DNA of 11,015 nucleotides from contig CAJQMS010000009.1 in NCBI GenBank assembly GCA_905479505.1, positions 1-11,015 of the forward strand. Direction: 5' to 3'. The stretch's first letter is position 1. Every line of letters starts with the position of its first letter. This DNA is from an uncultured Burkholderiales Genera incertae sedis bacterium (GTDB lineage: Bacteria > Pseudomonadota > Gammaproteobacteria > Burkholderiales > Eutrophovitaceae). The notes below the pieces were generated by a model. The model saw nothing but the letters and a program-made list of their open reading frames with translations, did not search any database and was not told the origin of the DNA. A program made the position numbers and the translations under genes. Shown in pieces: positions 1 to 8,097 of this stretch.

Positions 1-419
1 AGGTTTTCCTCGATCTCTAATTCCACGGAATCTGCTAACTTGTCACCTTGCGCAGAAAAAAATTTAATCCCATTATCTTGATATGGATTATGCGACGCAG
101 ATACCACTACCCCAGCATTTAAATGCATGACGCGAGTTAATAATGCTACCCCAGGTGTCGGTAGCGGCCCCGCTAATAAAACATCCACTCCAGCTGCTGA
201 GAAACCAGACTGAAGTGCCGACTCAAGCATATAACCTGACAATCGAGTGTCCTTACCGATCAGAACTTGAGGACGCCGACCTTTGTCTACATCCAAATTT
301 TTTGAAAACACTTTACCTGCCGCGCAGCCTAGTCTCAACATAAAATCTGGCGTTATCGGATCTTCTCCAACTCTACCTCTGATGCCGTCAGTACCGAAGT
401 ATTTTCTAATTCCTTTCAC
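1..419 (-). CDS. glmM: Phosphoglucosamine mutase, N-terminal part (cut by window start)
   Basis: GlmM converts glucosamine-6-phosphate to glucosamine-1-phosphate in the cytoplasm, feeding UDP-GlcNAc for peptidoglycan and lipopolysaccharide. About 139 residues are visible of a family length near 445. The N-terminus reads VKGIRKYFGTDGIRGRVG, typical of the family. GKDTRLSGYM lies near residues 55-64 and the active-site loop SASHNP near 107-112; its second serine (about 109) matches the serine that is phosphorylated in characterised GlmM proteins, and DNGIKFF follows. The start is GTG, overlapping the folP stop as GTGA (positions 416-419), so the two genes are probably translationally coupled. 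This overlap and the family N-terminus fix the start. The C-terminal domains lie outside the window. Identification is secure. Confidence 0.96.
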   Translation of the reverse strand, partial: MKGIRKYFGTDGIRGRVGEDPITPDFMLRLGCAAGKVFSKNLDVDKGRRPQVLIGKDTRLSGYMLESALQSGFSAAGVDVLLAGPLPTPGVALLTRVMHLNAGVVVSASHNPYQDNGIKFFSAQGDKLADSVELEIEEN

Positions 420-1270
420 TGAATCTGCTCCAATAATTTTTCTTCGGAAAAAAACTGCCACGCTAGGAGGGCGTCTCTGGTTTCATTAACATCGTGCACA
501 CGAACGATGTCAGCCCCCCGGCTTACAGCAAATACTGAAGCGGCAATACTTGATCCAAGTCGGTCCGCCGCATTTTTTTTTCCGGTAATAGTCCCCAACA
601 TCGACTTACGCGACAACCCTACCAGTAACGAGCAACCGAGATCACCAAATTTTGCTAAGTTTCTCAGTAACAACAAGTTATGCTCTAAGGTTTTTCCAAA
701 ACCAAACCCCGGGTCAACTATTATCTGTGAGGCACACACCCCAAATTTTCCTAGGAATGTAACCCTTTGCTCTAAAAAATCAAAAACTTCTTGCACTACG
801 TTATGGTAACTAGGATTAGTTTGCATTGTTCTAGGCAAACCTTTCATGTGCATCACGCAAATACCGACATTCGTTCTTTCAACAAGTCGCGCTACGGCTG
901 GATCTTGGGCACCCGAGATATCATTGATTAAACAGGCACCGAAACCAATGGCTTCCTCCATTAACGTCAACTTTTGAGTATCAATCGAGACAGGGATGCC
1001 CAACCTGGCTAGTTGTTTTATGACGGGTAATACCCTGGAACGCTCTATATCTATGTCAACAGGTTTCGCACCAGGTCTGGTTGACTCGCCACCAACGTCA
1101 ATGATGTCAGCGCCAGCTTCAAAAAGCATTTCGCCTCTCCCAACGGCGCTTCCTAAATCAAGATAATGACCGCCATCCGAAAAAGAGTCAGAGGTGACGT
1201 TGAGGACCCCCATAATCACTGGCTTGGAAGATCGGGGCCGAACGTTATCCCACGAGGTGTTAAACGACAT
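416..1270 (-). CDS. folP: Dihydropteroate synthase
   Basis: FolP condenses p-aminobenzoate with 6-hydroxymethyl-7,8-dihydropterin diphosphate to give dihydropteroate in folate synthesis; it is the sulfonamide target. With the ATG at 1270 the protein has 284 residues, close to the E. coli enzyme (282). The TIM-barrel motifs run in order: MGVLNVTSDSFSDGG (about 20-34), GGESTRPGA (60-68), SIDT (95-98), NDISG (116-120), MHMKG (140-144), DPGFGFGKTLEHN (186-198), GLSRKSMLG (218-226) and VRVHDVNET (256-264). Asp97, Asn116, Asp186, Lys222, Arg257 and His259 fit the known pterin and pABA-site residues. The usual NVTPDSF proline is serine here. The frame stays open upstream to a TTG at 1342, but those 24 extra residues do not resemble the family. 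Neither start has a clear Shine-Dalgarno sequence. It lies between ftsH and glmM, as in many proteobacteria. Confidence 0.95.
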   Translation of the reverse strand: MSFNTSWDNVRPRSSKPVIMGVLNVTSDSFSDGGHYLDLGSAVGRGEMLFEAGADIIDVGGESTRPGAKPVDIDIERSRVLPVIKQLARLGIPVSIDTQKLTLMEEAIGFGACLINDISGAQDPAVARLVERTNVGICVMHMKGLPRTMQTNPSYHNVVQEVFDFLEQRVTFLGKFGVCASQIIVDPGFGFGKTLEHNLLLLRNLAKFGDLGCSLLVGLSRKSMLGTITGKKNAADRLGSSIAASVFAVSRGADIVRVHDVNETRDALLAWQFFSEEKLLEQIQ

Positions 1271-1347
1271 CAAAAAAAGACGTCGTAACGTGAAGCTTAC
1301 GATTTGGCAACATCGCCTCGAGAGCCGAAAGCCGGACGCCAACGCCC

Positions 1348-1366
1348 AAAGAAGCTACGCTTCCTC
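1348..1366 (-). other. Small stem-loop over the ftsH stop codon
   Basis: GAAGC (1351-1355) and GCTTC (1359-1363) form a five-pair stem with a three-base loop. On the minus strand the stem can be extended by G-U and A-U pairs to about eight pairs. It covers the ftsH stop codon and is followed by only three T residues. It may slow decay or reduce readthrough into folP, but it is too weak to call a terminator. It may also be chance. Confidence 0.25.
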
Positions 1367-3244
1367 GGCTGGGCGATTTGTTGGCTCTGGCTTGACGGTG
1401 TCTGGGGGAGTTTTAGGATCCTCCGGCCTCTGGGTTGGCTTTGGAGGCCTTGGCTGTCGACCATCCATGATATCGTTGACTTGGTCTGCATCAATCGTTT
1501 CCCATTCCAGTAGCGTCTGCGCCATCAACTCGACCTTATCACTGTTCTCCTCGATTAAGCTTCTGGCCAATTTGTAGCGCTCATCAATAATTTTCTTAAT
1601 TTCGTTATCGACTCGCTGCATCGTCGCTTCAGAAACGTTTTTAGTTGTAGTGACTGAACGCCCAAGGAATACTTCACCCTCATTCTCACCAAACACCATC
1701 GTTCCAAGCTCTTCGCTCATACCCCATTGGGTGACCATCCGGCGAGCCATATCTGTCGCTCGCTCAAAATCGTTGGATGCGCCGGTCGTCATTTGTTTCA
1801 TGAACACTTCCTCAGCAATCCGGCCGCCGAATAGCACCGCTATGTTTTGTAAAATTTGTTCCTTGTCCATGCTATATCGGTCTTCCTGAGGCAATTGCAT
1901 TGTCAGACCCAGCGCGCGCCCCCTTGGAATTATAGTGACTTTGTGAACAGGGTCGGTCTTTGGTAGCAATCTCGCAACAACGGCATGTCCAGATTCGTGA
2001 TAAGCCGTGTTCCTTCGCTCCTCCTCCGGCATCACCATTGATCGGCGTTCAGCGCCCATCATAATTTTGTCCTTGGCATTCTCAAAATCAAGCATATCCA
2101 CTAATCGCTTGCTCGCTCGTGCCGCGAACAAAGCCGCCTCGTTTACCAAATTGGCCAGATCCGCTCCAGAAAACCCCGGCGTACCTCGGGCGAGAATATC
2201 AGCCTTCACGTCTGCTGCCATCGGGACCTTCCGCATATGTACCATCAGAATTTGTTCTCTTCCTCTAATATCAGGCAGAGGCACTACAACTTGCCGATCG
2301 AACCGCCCTGGCCGCAAAAGCGCCGGGTCAAGGACGTCAGGCCGGTTGGTCGCCGCTATGACAATCACCCCGTTACCAGTCTCAAATCCATCCATCTCGA
2401 CGAGTAATTGATTCAGCGTTTGTTCTCGTTCATCATTTCCTCCACCCAGTCCAGCTCCTCGTTGACGTCCAACGGCGTCAATTTCGTCAATAAACACGAT
2501 ACACGGTGAATTCTTTTTAGCGTTCTCAAACATGTCTCGAACTCGAGCGGCTCCGACACCAACAAACATTTCAACAAAATCAGAACCCGAGATGGAGAAG
2601 AATGGGACCTTGGCCTCGCCAGCGATAGCTTTAGCAAGGAGTGTTTTTCCCGTGCCAGGCGAGCCGACCATCAGCACGCCACGGGGTATTCTGCCACCTA
2701 ATTTTTGGAACTTCCCGGGGTCTCTCAAAAAATCAACTAACTCAGAAACCTCTTCCTTTGCCTCATCACAGCCGGCGACATCAGCGAAAGTGACACCGTT
2801 GTTTGTGTCATCTAAAAGCTTCGCTTTGCTTTTACCAAAGGAAAACGCTCCACCCTTACCGCCACCTTGCATCTGGCGCATAAAAAATATCCAAACACCG
2901 ATGAGGAGCAACATTGGAAACCAAGACACGAAAATACTCATTAGAAAGGAGGGCTCATCCTCTGGCTTGGCCTCAACCACGACTCCAGCCTTCAGCAGAT
3001 CAGAAACAAGCCAAGGATCTGACGGCGAATAAACGCTGTAGCGTTGCCCATCGGACTTTTGTACAGTTAGATTCTTTCCATCGATTGTCACTCCTGCCAC
3101 GCCTCCGGAGTTTACATCCTGAATGAATCTGGAATATGGAACTGATGACTGTTGTTGTTGACGTGCGCTGAATTGATTAAAGACTGTCATCAAAACAAGG
3201 GCGACAACTAACCATACTGCGATGTTTTTAAAAGTATTGTTCAA
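1355..3244 (-). CDS. ftsH: ATP-dependent zinc metalloprotease FtsH
   Basis: FtsH is the inner-membrane AAA+ protease that degrades damaged membrane proteins and regulators such as LpxC and sigma-32 in E. coli. The 629-residue product has a first membrane segment (about 8-23), a periplasmic part, a second membrane segment (about 103-122), then the AAA+ module: Walker A GSPGTGKT (194-201), pore motif MFVG (226-229), Walker B FIDEID (251-256) and the second region of homology ATNRPDVLDPALLRPGRFDR (298-317). The zinc protease site is HESGH (416-420), with Asp492 in ASNDFERAT as likely third ligand. The family more often has GPPGTGKT and HEAGH; both changes keep the essential residues. The last 35 residues are rich in proline and charge. 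The start is TTG with AGGAG six bases upstream; the next in-frame Met would destroy the first membrane segment. rlmE lies just upstream. Confidence 0.97.
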   Translation of the reverse strand: MNNTFKNIAVWLVVALVLMTVFNQFSARQQQQSSVPYSRFIQDVNSGGVAGVTIDGKNLTVQKSDGQRYSVYSPSDPWLVSDLLKAGVVVEAKPEDEPSFLMSIFVSWFPMLLLIGVWIFFMRQMQGGGKGGAFSFGKSKAKLLDDTNNGVTFADVAGCDEAKEEVSELVDFLRDPGKFQKLGGRIPRGVLMVGSPGTGKTLLAKAIAGEAKVPFFSISGSDFVEMFVGVGAARVRDMFENAKKNSPCIVFIDEIDAVGRQRGAGLGGGNDEREQTLNQLLVEMDGFETGNGVIVIAATNRPDVLDPALLRPGRFDRQVVVPLPDIRGREQILMVHMRKVPMAADVKADILARGTPGFSGADLANLVNEAALFAARASKRLVDMLDFENAKDKIMMGAERRSMVMPEEERRNTAYHESGHAVVARLLPKTDPVHKVTIIPRGRALGLTMQLPQEDRYSMDKEQILQNIAVLFGGRIAEEVFMKQMTTGASNDFERATDMARRMVTQWGMSEELGTMVFGENEGEVFLGRSVTTTKNVSEATMQRVDNEIKKIIDERYKLARSLIEENSDKVELMAQTLLEWETIDADQVNDIMDGRQPRPPKPTQRPEDPKTPPDTVKPEPTNRPAEEA

Positions 3245-3250
3245 GTTTAG

Positions 3251-3255
3251 CTCCT
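3251..3255 (-). promoter_or_regulatory. Ribosome binding site that fixes the TTG start of ftsH
   Basis: The minus strand reads AGGAG followed by six bases and then TTG. This spacing is ideal. It supports the TTG at 3244 as the true start, which also gives a complete first membrane segment. Confidence 0.8.
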
Positions 3256-3270
3256 ACTTACCAATCGGCC

Positions 3271-3281
3271 GGATCACCTCC
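3271..3281 (-). promoter_or_regulatory. Extended Shine-Dalgarno-like sequence in the ftsH leader
   Basis: The minus strand carries GGAGGTGATCC, which is fully complementary to the conserved end of 16S rRNA (GGATCACCTCC). It lies about 30 bases upstream of the ftsH TTG, too far to position that start, and a second normal site lies between. CCGG flanks it on both sides, so a short hairpin could display it in the loop. It could be a ribosome standby site, serve a tiny ORF, or be chance. The match is seen directly; the role is inferred. Confidence 0.45.
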
Positions 3282-3336
3282 GGATTAACATTTAACTAAC
3301 TATTCTAGACCGAAATAACAGACTATATGGCCTCTT

Positions 3337-3951
3337 TCAATCAATTTTGTTCAATCCGACAAGAAAAAACTCACTGGATCGGTCTCTCGATGCCTTTGGC
3401 TTTCTTCTGATTACGCGTTGGAAGTTCGATTTCATATTTTCGCGATAATCTTGAGCACCCTCCCCCTCAAAACACTTAACCAAAAAGGCACCACCGTTTG
3501 TTAGGTGTTGCCTAGCAAAATCCAACGCCAATTCCGCCAAATTTAACCAACGCGCCTGATCAATTGATTTTATACCGCTTATATTGGGGGCCATATCCGA
3601 AATTACAAGGTCAACTTGACGATTTAAAAGTTGAACCTCTAAGGCTTCAATAGTACTTTGTTCGTTGAAATCACCCTGAATAAAGTTTACCCGCGGCAAG
3701 TCCTCCATCTCTAGGATATCTAGCGCAAGAACTAGACCGTCGCCGGACAAACGCTGAGAAACTACTTGGCTCCATCCACCAGGAGCAGCTCCAAGATCCA
3801 CTACCACCATACCCGGCCGGACCAACCTATCTTGTTCAATCACCTCTAACAATTTGAACGCAGCACGAGAGCGCCAACCCTCATCGTTCGCTCTCTTTAC
3901 ATAGAGGTCAGAGACGTGCTCTTGCATCCAAGATTTTTTATGTTTCGACAT
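3337..3951 (-). CDS. rlmE: 23S rRNA (uridine-2'-O)-methyltransferase RlmE (FtsJ/RrmJ)
   Basis: RlmE methylates the 2'-hydroxyl of a universally conserved uridine in the 23S rRNA A-loop (U2552 in E. coli) late in 50S assembly, using S-adenosylmethionine. The product has 204 residues (E. coli 209). The S-adenosylmethionine site VDLGAAPGGWSQVV is at 51-64. The catalytic tetrad K-D-K-E is complete: Lys33 in RAAFKLLEV, Asp119 in ISDMAPN, Lys159 in FLVKCFEGEG and Glu194 in SSEFFLVG. The start is ATG with no clear Shine-Dalgarno sequence just upstream. It is the first gene of the probable rlmE-ftsH-folP-glmM unit and diverges from yhbY across 73 bases. The rlmE-ftsH pairing matches the heat-shock-linked pair of E. 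coli, though I see no clear sigma-32 promoter here. Confidence 0.96.
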   Translation of the reverse strand: MSKHKKSWMQEHVSDLYVKRANDEGWRSRAAFKLLEVIEQDRLVRPGMVVVDLGAAPGGWSQVVSQRLSGDGLVLALDILEMEDLPRVNFIQGDFNEQSTIEALEVQLLNRQVDLVISDMAPNISGIKSIDQARWLNLAELALDFARQHLTNGGAFLVKCFEGEGAQDYRENMKSNFQRVIRRKPKASRDRSSEFFLVGLNKID

Positions 3952-3981
3952 TTTATGACAACTTACTCACTCATTAACATT

Positions 3982-4010
3982 ACAATAAGCACCTATTAGG
4001 ATTCGACCAA
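3982..4010 (-). promoter_or_regulatory. Candidate promoter for rlmE-ftsH-folP-glmM
   Basis: On the minus strand TTGGTC (-35) is separated by 17 bases from TATTGT (-10), which lies about 30 bases upstream of the rlmE ATG. Four of six bases match the sigma-70 consensus in each box. A plus-strand TACAAT overlaps at 3981-3986 and might serve yhbY, but it has no good -35 at normal spacing. The call rests only on hexamer resemblance and position. Confidence 0.35.
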
Positions 4011-4024
4011 CTTAAGGAAAGCCA

Positions 4025-4309
4025 TTGCACCCGCTGACAAATAAAACTAAACGCGAGCTTAAAGCCAAAGCTCACCATCTCAATCCGGTTGTTACGATTG
4101 GCGACAAAGGGTTAAGCAAGCCCGTTCTCAAAGAGCTGGAAATAGCTCTTGACGCCCACGAATTAATAAAAATAAAAATTCACTCGGACGATCGAGAAGA
4201 ACGCAAAGCAATTATGCTCAAAATCACCGAATCACTCGGCGCAACTCCTATCAACCAAATCGGAAAAATTTTAGTGGCTTACCGTAAAAATGAGCAAGAC
4301 AACGCGTAA
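4025..4309 (+). CDS. yhbY: YhbY family ribosome assembly RNA-binding protein (CRM domain)
   Basis: The 94-residue product fits the single-domain CRM/YhbY family (E. coli YhbY 97 residues), which binds RNA and associates with pre-50S particles. The family signature is clear: LKAKAHHLNPVVTIGDKGLS near 12-31, with the GxxG loop GDKG at 26-29, followed by HELIKIKIHSDDRE near 45-58 and the late QIGKILVAYR at 79-87. The start is TTG at 4025, with AAGGA (4014-4018) six bases upstream; this start gives the same N-terminal length as relatives. It is the only complete gene on the plus strand, diverging from rlmE and converging on greA with 29 bases between stop codons. Its neighbour RlmE also acts on the large subunit. 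Confidence 0.93.
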   Translation: MHPLTNKTKRELKAKAHHLNPVVTIGDKGLSKPVLKELEIALDAHELIKIKIHSDDREERKAIMLKITESLGATPINQIGKILVAYRKNEQDNA

Positions 4310-4338
4310 ATTCGAAAACAATAAGCGCCAAAAACCAA

Positions 4339-4815
4339 TTAGATATACTTTACGGTCAGTATTTCAAATTCTCTAATACCGCCAGGCGCATCCACCTCTG
4401 CCACATCCCCCTCTTGCTTGCCAATGAGCGCCCGAGCGATCGGCGAATTGATGGAGATCTTGCCTGCTTTTATGTCTGCCTCATCTTCACCGACGATTTG
4501 ATAGGTCACCTCTTGATCGGACTCTAAATCGCACAGATCCACAGTGGCCCCGAAAACACAACGTCCTTCAGCATCAAGAGCTGCCGGATCGATAATCTGT
4601 GCATTAGATAATTTTCCCTCTAGCTCAAGAATCCGGCCCTCAATAAAACTTTGTCGCTCCTTTGCTGCATCATATTCCGCATTCTCAGATAAATCTCCAT
4701 GCGCCCGAGCCTCCTGAATGGCGCTTATTACCGATGGGCGCTCCTCAGTCTTTAGCTGATGCAGCTCTTCTCGAAGCTTCTCTGCCCCCAACATTGTGAG
4801 AGGTACTTTTGACAT
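4339..4815 (-). CDS. greA: Transcription elongation factor GreA
   Basis: GreA enters the secondary channel of RNA polymerase and stimulates cleavage of backtracked transcripts, restarting stalled complexes. The 158-residue length equals the usual GreA length. The N-terminal coiled coil carries GDLSENAEYDAAKERQ from residue 40, with the tip acids Asp41 and Glu44 that coordinate catalytic magnesium. The C-terminal FKBP-like domain shows INSPIARALIGKQEGD around 122-137. ATG is preceded at eight bases by AAGGA (4824-4828), which supports this start. It follows carB after 43 AT-rich bases and is probably co-transcribed with carAB. GreB is unlikely, since the N-terminus and the SPIARALIG motif are typical of GreA. 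Confidence 0.96.
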   Translation of the reverse strand: MSKVPLTMLGAEKLREELHQLKTEERPSVISAIQEARAHGDLSENAEYDAAKERQSFIEGRILELEGKLSNAQIIDPAALDAEGRCVFGATVDLCDLESDQEVTYQIVGEDEADIKAGKISINSPIARALIGKQEGDVAEVDAPGGIREFEILTVKYI

Positions 4816-4858
4816 TACGATGATCCTTAATATTTAAATTAATGTGCTTATTAATACT

Positions 4859-7800
4859 TTAATCAATTGAGCTGTGGGAGCTTTGTACCGAATAAACTTG
4901 CATATCAGTCATCTGACTAATACCTTGACTCGCTGCTTTTGCTCCGGCGGTTGTTGTGAAGTAGGTCACCCTTCCTTGAAGAGCAGACCTCCTAATTGAA
5001 TAAGAATCCCTAATGGACGTTTGGCTGTCACCAACCGTATTTATGATCATCGCTATCTCACCGTTTTTGATCATATCAACAACATGAGGTCGACCCTCAG
5101 CAACTTTGTTTACTCGCGAAACTTCCAAACCCTTGTCTATGAGCGCGCCAGCCGTTCCGCTGGTCGCGATTAATTCGAAACCTGTTTCAGACAATTTTTG
5201 GGCAATGTCAATAATTTTATTCTTATCTTCATCCCTCACACTTAAAAAAACCTTACCAGAAGTCGGCAAGATGACGCCTGCGGCTAGCTGAGACTTCACA
5301 AAAGCTTCGGAAAAGGACTTTCCAACTCCCATCACCTCCCCAGTTGATCGCATCTCAGGCCCCAAAATGGTATCCACACCAGGAAATTTAATGAACGGGA
5401 AAACCGCCTCTTTAACTGAGAAATAAGGTGGAATTATTTCGGACCTCACCCCGATTTGAGCCAACGTTTTTCCTGCCATACAGCTCGCGGCGACTTTGGC
5501 TAATGGTCGACCGGTGGCCTTTGAAACATACGGGACAGTTCTGGAGGCACGGGGATTAACCTCTAGAACGTAAACATTTTCGCCTTGAATCGCGAACTGA
5601 ATATTCATTAGTCCAACGACATTCAAACCTTTCGCCAGACTAATAGTTTGACGCCTCAGCTCATTTTGAAGTTCGTCAGACAAACTAAAAGGTGGGAGTG
5701 AACATGCCGAATCGCCACTATGAACTCCCGCCTGCTCGATATGCTCCATGATTCCACCGATTACGACATCGGCGCCATCAGAAATCGCATCAACATCAAC
5801 CTCAATAGCATCATTCAAAAACCGGTCTAGAAGCACCGGGCTATCGTTACTAACCTTAACCGCCTCTCTCATGTAACGCTCGAGATCAGATTGCTGGTGA
5901 ACAATCTCCATTGCCCTGCCGCCCAAAACATAAGATGGACGGACCACTAACGGATATCCAATTTCCTCCGCGAGGGTTATGGCTTCCTCAGGATTTCTGG
6001 CGGTACGATTGGGTGGTTGCTTCAAATCTAACTCGGAAAGTAATTTTTGAAACCTTTCTCTGTCTTCCGCACAATCGATCATGTCGGGGGTTGTTCCTAT
6101 GATAGGAACGCCAGCCGCATGCAATCCAGCAGCCAACTTAAGCGGGGTCTGTCCACCATATTGGACTATCACTCCTTTGGGTCTTTCCACATCTACGATT
6201 TCTAATACATCCTCAAGCGTTAACGGCTCAAAATACAACCGATCAGAAATATCGAAGTCAGTGGAAACCGTTTCAGGGTTACAGTTGACCATTATAGTCT
6301 CGTAGCCGTCTTCCCTTAGCGACAGGGACGCGTGAACGCAGCAATAGTCGAACTCTATACCTTGACCAATTCGATTTGGTCCGCCACCCAAAACCATTAT
6401 CTTATCTTTGCTTGACGGCCTCGATTCGCACTCCTCTTCATAGGTCGAATACATATATGCGGTATTAGTGTCGAACTCGGCGGCACAAGTATCCACCCGC
6501 TTGAAGACCGGTCGAACAGATAACGCGTGCCTTAATCCACGAACCTGACCCTCATCGATATTAAGTAGATGAGCTATTCTTCGATCAGAAAAACCTTTTT
6601 GCTTTAAACGCATTAGAGTCCGACGATCGAAGTCCCCGAGCAAAGATTTTGTAATTCCTGCTTCCTCAATTACCAGATCTTCAATAAATACCAAAAACCA
6701 CGGGTCGATGTTCGTAATTTCATGGATCTCATCCAAACTTAATCCGAGCCGAAATGCATCGGCAACATACAAAATACGTTCAGGGCCTGGATCCGTAATT
6801 TCCGACCGCACAACCTCAAGGTCAGTTGAACGCAGATCCAAACCGTCAATGCCTGTTTCTAATCCTCGTAACGCTTTTTGAAAAGATTCCTGAAAGCTAC
6901 GTCCGATAGCCATGACTTCACCCACAGATTTCATCTGAGTTGTGAGTCGCGAATCGGCCCTTGGGAATTTCTCAAAAGCGAATCGCGGGATTTTGGTCAC
7001 AACGTAATCTATCGTTGGTTCAAACGACGCTGGTGTTTGACCACCCGTGATATCGTTTTTTAACTCATCAAGCGTAAACCCTACGGCAAGCTTTGCGGCA
7101 ACTTTTGCAATCGGAAAGCCAGTTGCCTTCGATGCTAACGCAGAAGAACGCGAAACCCTGGGGTTCATCTCAATCACGGTCATACGACCATCGTCAGGAT
7201 TTATCGCAAATTGAACGTTCGAACCACCTGTGTCAACCCCTATCTCTCGCAAAACAGCTACCGAGGCATTACGCATTATTTGATATTCTTTATCCGTGAG
7301 CGTCTGAGCCGGCGCTACAGTAATTGAATCTCCAGTGTGCACGCCCATGGCATCCAAATTCTCGATGGAGCAAATAATAATACAGTTATTCGACCGGTCG
7401 CGAACCACCTCCATTTCGAACTCTTTCCATCCGATAACGGACTCCTCAATAAGCACCTCTTTCGTTGGAGATGCATCCAGCCCTCGTTCAATAATTTCCG
7501 TGAACTCTTCCCTGTTGTATGCGATTCCACCACCAGCACCGCCCATTGTAAAAGACGGCCTTATGATTGCTGGGTAACCAATTACCGCCTGGACCTGGAT
7601 GGCTTCCTCTAAGCTATGCGCGATCATTGAACGGGGACTGTCTAACCCGATTTTTGTCATCGCAGCTTTAAATTTCTCACGATCCTCAGCCTTATCGATC
7701 GCCTCTTTACTAGCCCCAATCATTTCAACGGAGTACTTATCAAGCACCCCATGCTTTGCTAAGTCAAGAGCGCAATTTAATGCAGTCTGGCCGCCCATCG

Positions 7801-8065
7801 TCGGTAAGATGGCATCTGGCTTCTCAATGACAATGATCTTTTCTACCATTTTCCAGGTTATTGGCTCAATGTAAGTTACATCTGCCAACTCAGGATCAGT
7901 CATGATGGTAGCGGGATTTGAATTCACAAGAATCACCCGATACCCCTCTTCTCTGAGGGCCTTGCACGCTTGGGCGCCAGAGTAATCAAACTCACAAGCC
8001 TGACCAATCACAATGGGACCAGCGCCTATAATTAGTATTGATTTAATATCTTGTCTTTTAGGCAT
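4859..8065 (-). CDS. carB: Carbamoyl phosphate synthase large subunit
   Basis: CarB makes carbamoyl phosphate from bicarbonate, two ATP and ammonia tunnelled from CarA, for pyrimidines and arginine. The 1068 residues (E. coli 1073) show the duplicated layout: a carboxyphosphate half (about 1-400), an oligomerisation region (400-550), a carbamoyl-phosphate half (550-930) and a C-terminal MGS-like regulatory domain (935-1068). The duplication is plain: EFDYSGAQA at 25-33 pairs with EFDYCCVHA at 571-579, and EMNPRVSRSS at 299-308 with EVNPRASRTV at 835-844, which include metal and ATP ligands Glu299, Asn301, Glu835 and Asn837. The MGS domain keeps ATSGTAGAL near 967-975. The ATG has a modest GGAAA about nine bases upstream and lies 32 bases after carA. 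I see no disruption. Confidence 0.98.
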   Translation of the reverse strand: MPKRQDIKSILIIGAGPIVIGQACEFDYSGAQACKALREEGYRVILVNSNPATIMTDPELADVTYIEPITWKMVEKIIVIEKPDAILPTMGGQTALNCALDLAKHGVLDKYSVEMIGASKEAIDKAEDREKFKAAMTKIGLDSPRSMIAHSLEEAIQVQAVIGYPAIIRPSFTMGGAGGGIAYNREEFTEIIERGLDASPTKEVLIEESVIGWKEFEMEVVRDRSNNCIIICSIENLDAMGVHTGDSITVAPAQTLTDKEYQIMRNASVAVLREIGVDTGGSNVQFAINPDDGRMTVIEMNPRVSRSSALASKATGFPIAKVAAKLAVGFTLDELKNDITGGQTPASFEPTIDYVVTKIPRFAFEKFPRADSRLTTQMKSVGEVMAIGRSFQESFQKALRGLETGIDGLDLRSTDLEVVRSEITDPGPERILYVADAFRLGLSLDEIHEITNIDPWFLVFIEDLVIEEAGITKSLLGDFDRRTLMRLKQKGFSDRRIAHLLNIDEGQVRGLRHALSVRPVFKRVDTCAAEFDTNTAYMYSTYEEECESRPSSKDKIMVLGGGPNRIGQGIEFDYCCVHASLSLREDGYETIMVNCNPETVSTDFDISDRLYFEPLTLEDVLEIVDVERPKGVIVQYGGQTPLKLAAGLHAAGVPIIGTTPDMIDCAEDRERFQKLLSELDLKQPPNRTARNPEEAITLAEEIGYPLVVRPSYVLGGRAMEIVHQQSDLERYMREAVKVSNDSPVLLDRFLNDAIEVDVDAISDGADVVIGGIMEHIEQAGVHSGDSACSLPPFSLSDELQNELRRQTISLAKGLNVVGLMNIQFAIQGENVYVLEVNPRASRTVPYVSKATGRPLAKVAASCMAGKTLAQIGVRSEIIPPYFSVKEAVFPFIKFPGVDTILGPEMRSTGEVMGVGKSFSEAFVKSQLAAGVILPTSGKVFLSVRDEDKNKIIDIAQKLSETGFELIATSGTAGALIDKGLEVSRVNKVAEGRPHVVDMIKNGEIAMIINTVGDSQTSIRDSYSIRRSALQGRVTYFTTTAGAKAASQGISQMTDMQVYSVQSSHSSID

Positions 8066-8097
8066 TAAATTTTTCCAGAACTATATGAAGCACGTTT

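Noticed and set aside
507..809. Plus-strand open frame of 100 codons inside folP
   Set aside because: It is antisense to conserved folP motifs and has no recognisable domain or convincing ribosome binding site.
2532..3032. Plus-strand open frame of 166 codons inside ftsH
   Set aside because: It is fully antisense to a clear, conserved ftsH reading frame and its product resembles no family I know.
3271..3281. GGATCACCTCC on the plus strand, identical to the 3' end of 16S rRNA, as a possible rRNA remnant or integration scar
   Set aside because: The match stops after 11 bases on both sides and no other rRNA sequence surrounds it; a leader Shine-Dalgarno sequence on the minus strand explains it better.
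4310..4338. Bidirectional terminator between the convergent yhbY and greA genes
   Set aside because: The 29-base gap has no stem of useful length followed by a T run on either strand.
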